64,000 nt of DNA from UMGS1279 sp045577695 (GTDB lineage: Bacteria > Bacillota > Clostridia > Oscillospirales > Acutalibacteraceae): assembly GCA_045577695.1 (NCBI GenBank), contig JAZNIW010000003.1, positions 1 through 64,000 of the forward strand, given 5' to 3'. Each line of letters begins with the position of its first letter. Position 1 is the first letter of the stretch. The notes beneath the pieces are model-generated. The model saw only the letters and a list, made by a program, of their open reading frames with translations, made no database searches and was not told the DNA's origin. Of this stretch, positions 16,810-26,560 are shown piece after piece. A program made the position numbers and the translations under genes.

Positions 16810-16988
16810 TCTTTCACAACCTCAATTTTCTGTTTTGCCGTTTTTAAAGTTTCGGTACAATCAGCCGCCAACTTTTTCCCCTCTTCATAGAGCGCAACCG
16901 CATCCTCTAACGAGCAATCGCCGTTTTCTAAGGAACGGGTAATTTCTTCCAAACGGGTTAATTTTTGAGCGAAATTTTGTTCTGACAT
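16806..16988 (-). CDS. xseB: Exodeoxyribonuclease VII small subunit
   Basis: 60 residues, a typical XseB. It forms helical rods that bind XseA and are needed for nuclease activity on single-stranded DNA. FAQKLTRLEEITRSLENGDC and LEDAVALYEEGKKLAADC are the two helices. The start at 16988 is set by GGAGG six bases upstream and by the TAATG overlap with the xseA stop; a longer open frame (7 more codons) reads into xseA. Confidence 0.93.
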   Translation of the reverse strand: MSEQNFAQKLTRLEEITRSLENGDCSLEDAVALYEEGKKLAADCTETLKTAKQKIEVVKE

Positions 16989-18184
16989 TATATTTCCTCC
17001 ACCAAACAAGATACGGTTCCATCCGCAAACTGCAGTAGCAGTCGGTCGTTTTTCTCTAGTTGTTCCATTTTTTTGATAACTTCACCATCGCGTGAAACCA
17101 GGGCAAATCCGCGCGCCAGAACCTGCTGGGGAGATAGTACGATCAACCGGTTTACCACTTTTGATAGTGCCGTTTCATTTTGATGCAGTTTTGTAAGATA
17201 TGCCATCATAAGACGCTCGGTAACGCCATCCAATCGCATTTCGAAAGGAGAAAAAAGCATTTCGCAGTGCGCAAACGGACGGCGGGAAAGACAATCTTTC
17301 AGTCGACGCTCTTGCAACTCCAGAAGTTTTTGTAAGGCAGTTTTAGAACGCAATACAAATTGTTCGAGTCGCATATTGAGTTCAGCGATATCCGGAGTGG
17401 CTATCTCAGCCGCGGCGGAAGGGGTTGGTGCCCGCAAATCGCTAACAAAATCGCAGATGGTATAATCCACCTCGTGTCCCACCGCCGAAATGACAGGAAT
17501 GGGAGAACGGGCTACCGTGCGAGCCAATGTTTCATCGTTAAAGGCGGAAAGGTCTTCGGCGCTTCCGCCGCCTCGCCCAATAATCAGCAAATCCAAATCG
17601 GTCACCTTATACGCCGTTTCCAACGCACAGCACAAACTTTGCGGTGCCGTAATCCCCTGCACCAATGCCGGAAACAAGGCGACGTTGCAAAGCGGATAGC
17701 GACGGGATAAAATCTGCAGCATATCTTGCAAGGCAGCACCGGTTTCAGAGGTGACAATACCAATTTTTTGTGGAAAGGTTGGCAAAGTGCGTTTTCGTTC
17801 AGGGGCAAAAAGCCCTTCTTCTTGCAAGGAGGCTTTTACTCGTTCAAACGCGGCGGCCAAATCCCCCTGTCCAAATGGGCGCATCGTTTCGGCATAAAAC
17901 TGAAATTGACCGTCTTTTTCATAAAACGAAACATACCCGCGACATATCACACGCATCCCGTCAACCGGAAGAAAATCTACCCGGGCGGCATTGCCTTTAA
18001 ACATCACAGAGCGCACAGCGGCATCCGCATCTTTTAAAACGAAATACCAATGACCGCTCGCGTAATGATTTTTAAAATTTGAAAGTTCACCCTCTAAAGT
18101 AAAAGCGGATAAATGTGAATCCCCTTCCAGTAGAGAGCGAACATACGCGTTCAATTGTCGAACCGTTAAACGGAGTTGTTGCAT
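16988..18184 (-). CDS. xseA: Exodeoxyribonuclease VII large subunit
   Basis: 398 residues. It degrades single-stranded DNA from both ends to short oligomers. The N-terminal OB fold covers about residues 1-100 (LEGELSNFKNHYASGHWYF); the nuclease core includes PQKIGIVTSETGAALQDML, GRGGGSAEDLSAFNDE and ISAVGHEVDYTICDFVSDLR, all family signatures, then a coiled-coil region and a short C-terminal piece. The stop overlaps the xseB start. Confidence 0.96.
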   Translation of the reverse strand: MQQLRLTVRQLNAYVRSLLEGDSHLSAFTLEGELSNFKNHYASGHWYFVLKDADAAVRSVMFKGNAARVDFLPVDGMRVICRGYVSFYEKDGQFQFYAETMRPFGQGDLAAAFERVKASLQEEGLFAPERKRTLPTFPQKIGIVTSETGAALQDMLQILSRRYPLCNVALFPALVQGITAPQSLCCALETAYKVTDLDLLIIGRGGGSAEDLSAFNDETLARTVARSPIPVISAVGHEVDYTICDFVSDLRAPTPSAAAEIATPDIAELNMRLEQFVLRSKTALQKLLELQERRLKDCLSRRPFAHCEMLFSPFEMRLDGVTERLMMAYLTKLHQNETALSKVVNRLIVLSPQQVLARGFALVSRDGEVIKKMEQLEKNDRLLLQFADGTVSCLVEEI

Positions 18185-18186
18185 CT

Positions 18187-19116
18187 TTATTCTCCCAAAG
18201 CATAGTGCGCCAACAAGGCGGTACCTACCGCATTGTCGCCGGTAAGTTCCGGCAAGGCGAAATAGGTATTTGGTTCGGTTTTCAAGCGATCTTTAATAAT
18301 ATCGTCCGCCATTACACCGCCGGTATAAAGAATGGGAATATCACCATATTTCAAGCGCACCTTTTTGGTCATTTGCACCAACAACTCGGCTGCAGAATGT
18401 AATATATATGCCGCGATATTCTCCTTTTGTTCCCCTTTTTGCAAAAGCTCTTGACACTTATTTTCCATTCCTGACAAGGCACAGTCCATACCCTTTAGGC
18501 AGACGCGTATCGGATGGGTAACGCTGCCTTGCTTGGCCATTTCTTCCAACATTGGTCCAAAGGGAAAAGAAATACCCAACAACGCGCCGGAACGGTCAAT
18601 GACCTGTCCTAAATTCAAATCTAATGTTTTGCCGATAATTTCAACCGAAAACCCGACGGTCGCCGGTTGAACATAAAGCACTTCTGTGGTGCCGCCCGAA
18701 ACGTGAAAAGCAACAAATGGTTTTTCTTTTAAATGCAGGGCATTTGCCGAAAGTAAAGCGGCCGCAATATGCCCCTCCTGATGGGAGAAACAAAACATAG
18801 GCACGCGCAAAACCGAGGATAAAGTGGTAGCCAAAGAATAACCCACTAAAAAACAAGGCATATAACTTTCGGGTAAACGACGTGGACGGTCGGACACACC
18901 GATGCAACGAATAGAAGAAGGGTCAACTTGTTGCAAAACCTCACGTAAAACGGTAGGTAGCTGTTTTACGTGAGCGAAAACGGCATCGCTTTGCCGAAGA
19001 CCTTTTTTGCCTTCGGGTACCGGTAAATAGCGGCGGTGAGAAAGATAGGTATTATCCTCCTTTACAAAAGCCACTGAAGAGCGGTAATTGCTACTGTCAA
19101 TCCCTAGAAAAATCAT
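18187..19116 (-). CDS. TsaD/Kae1-like ASKHA protein (paralogue, role unknown)
   Basis: 309 residues. It begins IFLGIDSSNYRSSVAFV, a phosphate-1 loop of the TsaD/Kae1 fold, and has SHQEGHIAAALLS, the equivalent of the metal-binding HxEGH motif, plus HVSGGTTEVLYV and LYTGGVMADDIIK. The canonical TsaD that makes t6A in tRNA is about 340 residues with a stricter NHxxAH or HHxEGH motif and usually sits with tsaB and tsaE, which are absent here. I take this as the clostridial paralogue that travels with nusB and xseA; its substrate is unknown to me. The start overlaps the nusB stop (ATGA). Confidence 0.75.
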   Translation of the reverse strand: MIFLGIDSSNYRSSVAFVKEDNTYLSHRRYLPVPEGKKGLRQSDAVFAHVKQLPTVLREVLQQVDPSSIRCIGVSDRPRRLPESYMPCFLVGYSLATTLSSVLRVPMFCFSHQEGHIAAALLSANALHLKEKPFVAFHVSGGTTEVLYVQPATVGFSVEIIGKTLDLNLGQVIDRSGALLGISFPFGPMLEEMAKQGSVTHPIRVCLKGMDCALSGMENKCQELLQKGEQKENIAAYILHSAAELLVQMTKKVRLKYGDIPILYTGGVMADDIIKDRLKTEPNTYFALPELTGDNAVGTALLAHYALGE

Positions 19117-19517
19117 ACCTCTAACACACCACTGCGCACCACACCGCCTAAAACGCCGTTAATGTAGGCGGGGTCTTTATCGCCGGAATAAATCTTGGCC
19201 AATTCCACAATTTCATTCACCGTTACACCAACGGGAACGGTATCATTGTATTTCATTTCATACACCGCCAAACGAAGCAAAGCCAAATCGGCTTTCGGCA
19301 CACGTTCAATCGACCAATGTTCCAAATGGTCGGCAATAATACCGTCCACCGTCTGCAGATGATCAAACACCCCACAAAATGTTTGTTCAATATAATCGGT
19401 TAATACAAAATCCCGAATACTCTTGGCTAGTTCCAACAGTTCAGCACACGATTCATCCCGAAAATTTTTCTCAAATACCAAGCAAAATGCCTGTTCTCGT
19501 TCTTCTTTTCTAGTCAT
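19113..19517 (-). CDS. nusB: Transcription antitermination factor NusB
   Basis: 134 residues from the chosen ATG. NusB with NusE (S10) binds boxA RNA and keeps RNA polymerase processive in rRNA operons. Helical pattern EQAFCLVFEKNFRD, VDGIIADHLEHWSIERVPKADLALLRLAVYEMKY and VTVNEIVELAKIYSGDKDPAYINGVLGG is typical. The open frame can start at a GTG at 19535, but the promoter at 19547-19575 would start RNA about five bases before it, whereas ATG 19517 has AGGCGGTGA in front. It is the first gene of an 11-gene operon ending with tyrS. Confidence 0.95.
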   Translation of the reverse strand: MTRKEEREQAFCLVFEKNFRDESCAELLELAKSIRDFVLTDYIEQTFCGVFDHLQTVDGIIADHLEHWSIERVPKADLALLRLAVYEMKYNDTVPVGVTVNEIVELAKIYSGDKDPAYINGVLGGVVRSGVLEV

Positions 19518-19546
19518 AGAGTCACCGCCTAACACAAATATAATTC

Positions 19547-19575
19547 ATTATACAACAAACGAGAGGCTTTTTCAA
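19547..19575 (-). promoter_or_regulatory. Promoter of the nusB-tyrS operon
   Basis: Minus-strand TTGAAA (19570-19575), exactly 17 bases, TATAAT (19547-19552). It lies between the addA stop and nusB and no terminator precedes it, so addBA read-through may add to expression. Confidence 0.8.
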
Positions 19576-19603
19576 TAGAAAATTGCATAAATATGCAAGT
19601 TTC

Positions 19604-22600
19604 TTATGCAAGAGAAACCGGTATCGATTTTCCCATATGCAACGAATAAATATAACATTCTAAAACCGGCAAAGAAAACATTTTTTCGGCCGCGTGACAA
19701 TAGGTTCTTAGTTGTTCGGCATAATGAAAGAGTAAGAATTCTTCCTCGTTGGTACGGTCGGTTTTAAAATCAATGATGACAAGGTGGTCCCCCGCTACAA
19801 AAATACAGTCGACCGCCCCTTGAACGATAACCGAAGCCTCCGCCGATTGCGGCGATAGATTGGGATACACCTCACCGGCCTTTACCGCTAACATAAACCG
19901 TTGTTCCCGATACAAACGGTCGGCTTTAATCATACGGGCAAACAGTTCGGTTTGCAAAAAAGCTTTTACGCGTGGCATTTCGATGGAATCAGCCTCGGCG
20001 CGAGAAATAAATTCCGCTTCATAAAGGCGTTCGATTTCAGCGGCGGGATTTTCTTTAGCCGCCTTAAAATCGGCGTACTGCATAAACTTGTGCAACGCGG
20101 TACCACGTTCAGTTGGCGTCAGGCCGCCGGCCGACAAAAAAGCAGGACGTGTCGTGGCACAAAATTCACGTCCGGCCTTTCTCTTGGTGAGGGCCGAAAC
20201 CGAAGTTTTTGTTTCTATTAAGCGCAATTCGGCAAAAGGATAACGGTAATCTAAAATTTCGGATACCGCCTTCATCTCGTCCGGGTCTGCAGAGGAAACT
20301 TCCCTCTTCTCGACTGCGACATTTCGTTCTTGCACTTTCACCGGAAGAATATCGGCACTTACTCGGACCTCATTTAGAGCGATATCTTTGGGTAAAACAT
20401 AATTTTCTATCTCGGGATAGAGTTCCTTGCCAATGGGCAGAAGCATTAAATACATACATATCCACTCCCCTACACTGTGGCAAGATTGTACCGTAAAAGC
20501 ACGAATGCTTCCACCGTCCTCCAACCCGCTTTGGCACCGCTCTGCTGCATCTTGAATTTTTTTCTCAGGCGATTCAGCCGTTAAGCAGAGTACCAAACGG
20601 TCTTTGGCGCGGGTGGTGGCAACGTAAAATAGGCGCAATTCCTCCTCCCATTGTTTGCGCAACAAAGCGCGATTTACTACCTGTTTGAAATAGGTTTCAT
20701 ATTTGCAATTTTCCAGGTCATCCACAAGCTGAAATGCCATTCCAAAAGAGGGGAAAAAAGCAATATCGGCCAAGGTTTCTTTACGGTTAAAGGCTGAAAA
20801 ACAATCTCCCAAAACCGTAATGGGAAACTGTAACCCTTTGGACATATGAGTTGTCATCAAGGTAACAGCGTTGGATTCTTTCGGGGTTTGGGATTTTAAA
20901 TCTCCCGCTTTGGCCAAATAGTCCAAATGCTTCAAGAATCCCCCCAAATCGCTACCCTTATTCTCGGCGTAGGAAGCCGCCAATTCTTCCAGAAAAATCA
21001 AATTATTACGGCGGCGTTTGGCATCCGACAAAGATAACACAATGCCATCATACCCACTATCTTTCAAAAGATAACCAACAAATTCCGAAAGAGGCATACA
21101 AGCCGATTTTTCGCGCCAAAAGGCTAATTTATCCCGCAAATAGGCGCATTTTTTATCGGTTTCGGACTGCCGCAATAGGGTACGATAAAAACGCTCATTT
21201 TTACTTATTTTTTTTAGCAGCAAAACCTCTTCTTCCGAAAAGCCAAAAAGGGGTGATAATAAAACCGAAAGCATAGCTGTATCGTTTAAGGGACGGTCAA
21301 TCACACACAATAGGGAAAGAATGGTTTGCACTTCGGTAGTTTTGAAAAAATCGCCGTGGCCCAAGGTTACCGGGATACCGCGTTCTTTAAAAATACGAAC
21401 ATAAGTAGAAAAATTTGTGCTTTTGCGAAACAAAAGTGCCACATCACCGTAGTGTGCACGGCGCAATTCCTTACCGTTTGCATCCTCCCGCACAAAAGGT
21501 TCTTCTGCCAAGGTTTGTTCCACATAATCGGCTAAAAAAATCCCCTCAGCTTCGGCCGCTGAGATTCCTTTCGGCTTGCCGATAAAGTGGGCTTCCACTG
21601 CCGCTTTTGGCGTAGAGTCATTCGCGGCAAACGGATAAAGGCGTTCGTTTTCATCGTAATCAATTCCACCGAACTCCTTGGACATTGTCACCCCAAAAAA
21701 TCCATTGACAAACCGGCAAATTTCTGCATTGCTGCGAAAATTGGTGGAAAGCACCACGCGTTTTGGTGCTTCGGCAGGTAAATCGGCGTGATAAAGAGGT
21801 GCCGCTTCACTGCGCCGCATAAAATGTTCGGGGTTTGCTCCGCGAAATCCGTAAATACTTTGTTTGGCATCCCCTACCGTAAAGAGTTTCCGTCCCCCAT
21901 CGGACAAAATATCGAACAAACGACTTTGCAAATCATTCACATCTTGAAACTCATCAACCATTACCTCATCATACAAATGAGAAACCGTTTCAGCAATCTT
22001 TGTCGGCACTAAATTTCCCATTTCATCCTCAAAACTTAAGAGTTGCAAGGCCAATTGTTCGGTATGAGAAAAGGTAAGTAAATCGCGTTCTTTTAAGGCT
22101 GCCAAATACCGTTTAGAAAAGGCAAGGCAAAGGTCTACCAGATAGCGCGCAGTATTTTGGCAAGCCAATCGTTCTTCCTCTAAGCGGGAAAATCCGCTGC
22201 AAAAACAATCGGAAAATTCGCTTACAAATGCTTTAAACTGTTTACCGACCGCCAAAACCTTGCCCAAAACATAAGGGTCATATTTTTTAGAGGTTAACCG
22301 CGGCATTGCTGTCGGAGGATTCGTGAAAACAGACGACAATACATCCATATCACCTATTTGAGCAGCCGCTAAAATACGATGATAAAATGTTAGAAATCCT
22401 TCACAAATCTCCTTACTTTTTGCTTCCAAAAGGGGGTCGGTGGTCAGTTCTTGCAAGACATCTTCCACGTTTTTAATAAATAACGGAATATCCTCTGCTA
22501 ACCAACCGCAAGGAATGGTAACGAAGGGTGAATTGATATCCAACGGTGCCTCATAAACCGCGGCCGCTTGGCAAAGCCACCGTTCACTTTGCGCCATTGT

Positions 22601-23146
22601 TGAGGTAAAATCATACAATTCATTCACGGCCTCGATGGCGTTGCCATCCCCGTAAATGGAATCTGTTGTGTTTAAAAAACGGAAAAAGTCGGGATCGTTT
22701 TTTTCGAACTCTTCTTTAAAGAGGTCTTCCATCACACGATTGCGAATTTCTAACGCGGTATGGTTATCGGCGATATCGAAATCGGGGGAAATATCCAAAA
22801 TGTTAAAGTATTGTCGCACCAATTTGATACAGAAAGAATCGATGGTGCAAATATCGGCCGAAGAAAGCAACAGTTGTTGCTGATTTAGTAAAACGTTGGT
22901 TGGGTCTGCCGCTTGCCGTTCCGATAATCGCTTTTCAATGCGACCACGCATTTCTGCGGCCGCCGCGCGGGTAAAGGTAACAATTAACAGTCGATCGGCC
23001 GGAACAGGGTTTTCCCCGTCGCACAGTTTTTCAATGACACGCTCCACCAACACGGCCGTTTTACCACTGCCGGCGGCGGCGGTAACAATCACCGACCCTT
23101 TGGCCGCAATGGCATCCTCCTGTTGCGGCGTCCAATTAATCGCCAT
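19604..23146 (-). CDS. addA: ATP-dependent helicase/nuclease subunit A
   Basis: 1180 residues. AddA is the UvrD-like helicase and nuclease half of AddAB, the Firmicute counterpart of RecBCD, which resects double-strand ends for RecA. Walker A TAAAGSGKT is at residues 22-30; motif II VDEFQDVNDLQ, motif III GDAKQSIYGFRGA, and motif VI FYVATTRAKDRLVLC follow. The C-terminal RecB-like nuclease shows GAVDCIFV and IDFKTDR with the metal-binding acids. The start overlaps the end of addB by 11 bases. Confidence 0.97.
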   Translation of the reverse strand: MAINWTPQQEDAIAAKGSVIVTAAAGSGKTAVLVERVIEKLCDGENPVPADRLLIVTFTRAAAAEMRGRIEKRLSERQAADPTNVLLNQQQLLLSSADICTIDSFCIKLVRQYFNILDISPDFDIADNHTALEIRNRVMEDLFKEEFEKNDPDFFRFLNTTDSIYGDGNAIEAVNELYDFTSTMAQSERWLCQAAAVYEAPLDINSPFVTIPCGWLAEDIPLFIKNVEDVLQELTTDPLLEAKSKEICEGFLTFYHRILAAAQIGDMDVLSSVFTNPPTAMPRLTSKKYDPYVLGKVLAVGKQFKAFVSEFSDCFCSGFSRLEEERLACQNTARYLVDLCLAFSKRYLAALKERDLLTFSHTEQLALQLLSFEDEMGNLVPTKIAETVSHLYDEVMVDEFQDVNDLQSRLFDILSDGGRKLFTVGDAKQSIYGFRGANPEHFMRRSEAAPLYHADLPAEAPKRVVLSTNFRSNAEICRFVNGFFGVTMSKEFGGIDYDENERLYPFAANDSTPKAAVEAHFIGKPKGISAAEAEGIFLADYVEQTLAEEPFVREDANGKELRRAHYGDVALLFRKSTNFSTYVRIFKERGIPVTLGHGDFFKTTEVQTILSLLCVIDRPLNDTAMLSVLLSPLFGFSEEEVLLLKKISKNERFYRTLLRQSETDKKCAYLRDKLAFWREKSACMPLSEFVGYLLKDSGYDGIVLSLSDAKRRRNNLIFLEELAASYAENKGSDLGGFLKHLDYLAKAGDLKSQTPKESNAVTLMTTHMSKGLQFPITVLGDCFSAFNRKETLADIAFFPSFGMAFQLVDDLENCKYETYFKQVVNRALLRKQWEEELRLFYVATTRAKDRLVLCLTAESPEKKIQDAAERCQSGLEDGGSIRAFTVQSCHSVGEWICMYLMLLPIGKELYPEIENYVLPKDIALNEVRVSADILPVKVQERNVAVEKREVSSADPDEMKAVSEILDYRYPFAELRLIETKTSVSALTKRKAGREFCATTRPAFLSAGGLTPTERGTALHKFMQYADFKAAKENPAAEIERLYEAEFISRAEADSIEMPRVKAFLQTELFARMIKADRLYREQRFMLAVKAGEVYPNLSPQSAEASVIVQGAVDCIFVAGDHLVIIDFKTDRTNEEEFLLFHYAEQLRTYCHAAEKMFSLPVLECYIYSLHMGKSIPVSLA

Positions 23147-26100
23147 TCTGTATCACCTCCTGCATTTTGGCCAAAACGTCTTTGGGGCCTTTTCTTTGTA
23201 TTTCTTGTTTTTCAAAATTTTCTTCCACACCGCAAACGGCGGCAAAATCACAAAACTTACAAGCATCATTTTCTTTTGTGCCGCAAGGTGAGATATCAAA
23301 TATTCCGCCGGCCATCCTTTGAGCCGTCTGCTTAACTTTAATTTCCACAAAATCAAAAACGGTTTCGAATTCTTCGGCTGAAATCATAGGATCGCTGGTT
23401 CTCTCGCGCGTGGGGGGGCTTGGAATAAAGCAACCGATGTTCCCTTTATCCATCGCCCGCAACAATTCTTCTTCCTTACAGAGCATCCCATTCATAACCA
23501 GAGGGTCCTCTCCAGAGCGTTTGGTCATTCCGCGGTTGGAAGGCATATACAAAATGCCGGCAGCTTCGGGTTTAACAAAAGCCCCTTTCTCACTGCGACG
23601 CAGAATATACAAATACAATAGCATTTGCAAATTCAAACCGTATAACACATCGGAAAGATAAAAAACCTTTTTTCCGGTTTTATAATCGACCACACGGATA
23701 AACTCTTTCCCCTCTTTATTGCGATAAAGGTCTACACGATCAATTTTGCCGGTTACGAGGGCCGTTTTTCCATTGGATATTTCCAATCGTAAAGCCGGTA
23801 CATCGCCGTCATCCGAAATATCCAGTTCAAAAGCAGTGGGCAAAAAATCACTGTTTTGAAATTCGGCTCGGATATGTTTTAAAATATACTGTAGCATTTT
23901 ACCGATTTCCTGACATAAAAAACGAAAACGCGGTTCTTCCAAATACGCGGCACCTTGCACCTCCGCCAAGTAATCGGCAATCGACTCATTAATCAGCCTT
24001 TGAATGGTTTTATCATCCACCGCGACGATTTGTTCTCCCAATCGGCACAAAACGTGTTCCAAGACATAATGCACGATTGTACCGCGTTGCAAACTGTTGA
24101 GTTCTGCCTTTTGCAAAGAATCGATCTTTAAAACATAGCGACAAAAATACGAAAACGGACATTTGTTATACATCTCAATTTTACTGGCCGAAAGATATAT
24201 ATTGTGGTGATAAATCTCATCCATAACGGTTGGTGAAATCCGCCGTTCGGTACGGAATTTGGCTCGTTCAAGGGCAGTCATACGAAAATCATACTCTTCG
24301 TGCGAAGAAAGTATTTCACGTAGCCCGACCGAAAAGGAATCGCCTGCAGAAAATCCGACCGCCAATCGATCAAAAGCTTCTGCCGTCGTTTCCGGATAAT
24401 CCGGAGCTTCGACTGCTGTTAGCCCCTCATCAAAAACCGATTTCAGTCGTGTGTAGATTGGACTTTCCTCCACCGGTGTACCGTCGTTTCCAAAGCAGTG
24501 GCGCAGTGCATAAACCCGTTCGGTGGCACAACAAAGCGAGGAATAGGCTAAAAAACCCTCCTCAACGGCAGATTTTTGATAACGGTCGTTCAAATCAATA
24601 CCGGCTTTTTCCAGTTGTTGCCGATCAAATTTAAGTAAAATTCCCTTTTCATTGGCCGGTGCCGGAAACTCATCCAAGCCCAATCCAATCACAAAAACCA
24701 CCTTCGGACGCCCGGGACGAATACGATCGGCACTGCCGCAAGAAACCTCATCTAAAGTACGAGGCAAGGTGCCGAGGGTCACCCCCGAAAAAGCCAATTC
24801 CAGTTGCTCGATAAAAACATTCGGCGGCAAAATATCTTCACCATAGCAGCGCACCATATCATCCAGCACCGACATCACGGCATCCCAAGAATCCATCACG
24901 AAATCAGCATCTTCTTCACTATTTTTAGAAAGCAACGCTTCGCAATAATGTTGGACAGCCTTATCACAAGAAAGATTGATTAAGGTTTGATAAATTGTTT
25001 TGGAAAGAGTGAAAACCGAAGAAGAAAAAGCACGGTTCATTGGGATAAGTGCCCCTATAATGCGTTGGCGCAATCCGTTCAAATCGGTTAAAACGGATTG
25101 CGTTTTTTCCATATCGTTGGAAAAAGCAACAAGGCCGCGTGGTTCCATAGTCCACTCGGTTTTCCAGGCTGATTTTTCAATGCTCCAAACATACACATAT
25201 TCTTCCAGTCGCGCAATTTCATCGCTATCCAATCCGAAAAACCCGGTTTTCAGCATGGCGAAAATTGATTCGGTTGAAAAAGAATAGGCCGCTTGTAATA
25301 AGGAAAGTACAAATCGCGCTATCGGTGAGGTGAGTAACCTGCGACGTTTATCCAAATAGCATGGCACCTCGAACTTTTCGGCTGCCAACAATAAACGCCG
25401 TTCATACAAGGAAATATCTCGTGCGATGATAACAAAATCTTCAAAACGATACCCTTTTGTGCGCACCAGTTTATGAATGGTTTTTAAAACAAAATCCACC
25501 TCTTGCGCCGGCGTTTCAAAAGCGGCTAGCGTTACGCCTTCCTCCTCTTGGGGAGCGTGTTCCATCGCTTCACCGCCCAACAAACGTTCCAATCGATGCA
25601 AAGCAGGATTTTGATAATGTGATTCGGTTAAAACCACCGGCTTTTCCAATGGAATCTGTTGTTCTTTTGCGTAGGCTTTCAGTTGCTCCACCAGAATGTT
25701 AATATTCGAAAAAACACCGACGCCTCCGCTGATTTTAGTTGGCTCGCAGCAGACCGAAAAAACTACCTTATCGGCTTGGGATATCACCAGTTTTAACACT
25801 TTAAGTTGTTGACCCGTAAATCCTTTAAAAGCGTCAATAAAAACTGTTTTTCCACGGAAAAAGGAATATTCTACGGCTTGTTGATAAAAGCGGTCTAAGG
25901 CATCCAATGGGTCGATATAAACCCCTTTTAAGGCATTGTCATACTCCGCATAAATCATAGCGATTTCTTGCAATTTTTCACGCAACACTTTTTGTTCAAC
26001 CTCTTGTGAGGCTTTCATTAACATCTCGCCGGTCACGCCTGCCACTTTTAATTCCTGAAGAATCTGTTCCATAGAACGAATGAAACCGGCCGACGATACA

Positions 26101-26429
26101 TATTTTCGAAAAACCTGCAGTTGTGATGCCGTTTTACGCAGAACTTTGGAAAGTAAGATTCTACGTTGCGCATCGGTTACGGTCAAACCGGCCAAACCAC
26201 CGTATTGTTGCCCGGCCGTTTCACAAAGACGGGTAAAGCTAAGCACCGAAACCATACTCATAAAGCCGTCCCCCAGCAGAGACAGCATTGCTTTTTCGTT
26301 TTCAAAGGTGTTTTGCTCCGGAACCAGTAAAATTAACGCGCGATTTTTACGGTTTACTTCGGCTTGGATTTGCTGATGTATCCAAGTGGTTTTGCCCGTA
26401 GCAGCGCGTCCAAAAACAAACTGCAACAT
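23136..26429 (-). CDS. addB: ATP-dependent nuclease subunit B
   Basis: 1097 residues. AddB is an inactivated helicase fold with a RecB nuclease that cuts the other strand and helps recognise Chi. A Walker A-like GRAATGKT is at residues 7-14. The nuclease has GKIDRVDLY and RVVDYKTGKK. The four iron-sulfur cysteines are in the expected places: one in NKCPFSYFC before the nuclease and the CxxC(x5)C group in DACKFCDFAAVCG near the C-terminus. It is the first gene of the addBA operon with its own promoter. Confidence 0.95.
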   Translation of the reverse strand: MLQFVFGRAATGKTTWIHQQIQAEVNRKNRALILLVPEQNTFENEKAMLSLLGDGFMSMVSVLSFTRLCETAGQQYGGLAGLTVTDAQRRILLSKVLRKTASQLQVFRKYVSSAGFIRSMEQILQELKVAGVTGEMLMKASQEVEQKVLREKLQEIAMIYAEYDNALKGVYIDPLDALDRFYQQAVEYSFFRGKTVFIDAFKGFTGQQLKVLKLVISQADKVVFSVCCEPTKISGGVGVFSNINILVEQLKAYAKEQQIPLEKPVVLTESHYQNPALHRLERLLGGEAMEHAPQEEEGVTLAAFETPAQEVDFVLKTIHKLVRTKGYRFEDFVIIARDISLYERRLLLAAEKFEVPCYLDKRRRLLTSPIARFVLSLLQAAYSFSTESIFAMLKTGFFGLDSDEIARLEEYVYVWSIEKSAWKTEWTMEPRGLVAFSNDMEKTQSVLTDLNGLRQRIIGALIPMNRAFSSSVFTLSKTIYQTLINLSCDKAVQHYCEALLSKNSEEDADFVMDSWDAVMSVLDDMVRCYGEDILPPNVFIEQLELAFSGVTLGTLPRTLDEVSCGSADRIRPGRPKVVFVIGLGLDEFPAPANEKGILLKFDRQQLEKAGIDLNDRYQKSAVEEGFLAYSSLCCATERVYALRHCFGNDGTPVEESPIYTRLKSVFDEGLTAVEAPDYPETTAEAFDRLAVGFSAGDSFSVGLREILSSHEEYDFRMTALERAKFRTERRISPTVMDEIYHHNIYLSASKIEMYNKCPFSYFCRYVLKIDSLQKAELNSLQRGTIVHYVLEHVLCRLGEQIVAVDDKTIQRLINESIADYLAEVQGAAYLEEPRFRFLCQEIGKMLQYILKHIRAEFQNSDFLPTAFELDISDDGDVPALRLEISNGKTALVTGKIDRVDLYRNKEGKEFIRVVDYKTGKKVFYLSDVLYGLNLQMLLYLYILRRSEKGAFVKPEAAGILYMPSNRGMTKRSGEDPLVMNGMLCKEEELLRAMDKGNIGCFIPSPPTRERTSDPMISAEEFETVFDFVEIKVKQTAQRMAGGIFDISPCGTKENDACKFCDFAAVCGVEENFEKQEIQRKGPKDVLAKMQEVIQNGD

Positions 26430-26483
26430 TGTATTTCTCCTTTAAAAACAAGGATTTAAAAAATCGTTATATATTTGCAATTC

Positions 26484-26512
26484 ATTATATCATATCTTTT
26501 CTGTTTTTACAA
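26484..26512 (-). promoter_or_regulatory. Promoter of addBA
   Basis: Minus-strand TTGTAA (26507-26512), 17 bases, TATAAT (26484-26489). The -35 box touches the U tract of the preceding terminator, so the two units are packed without spare sequence. Confidence 0.75.
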
Positions 26513-26513
26513 T

Positions 26514-26547
26514 AAAAAAGCAGATTTTCGCCAAGGCGAAAATCTGC
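26514..26547 (-). terminator. Terminator of the amino-acid ABC operon
   Basis: GCAGATTTTCGCC / GGCGAAAATCTGC forms a perfect stem (26520-26547), followed on the minus strand by TTTTTT. It lies 13 bases after the stop of the ATPase gene. Confidence 0.88.
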
Positions 26548-26560
26548 CTATTTCCTTTGC

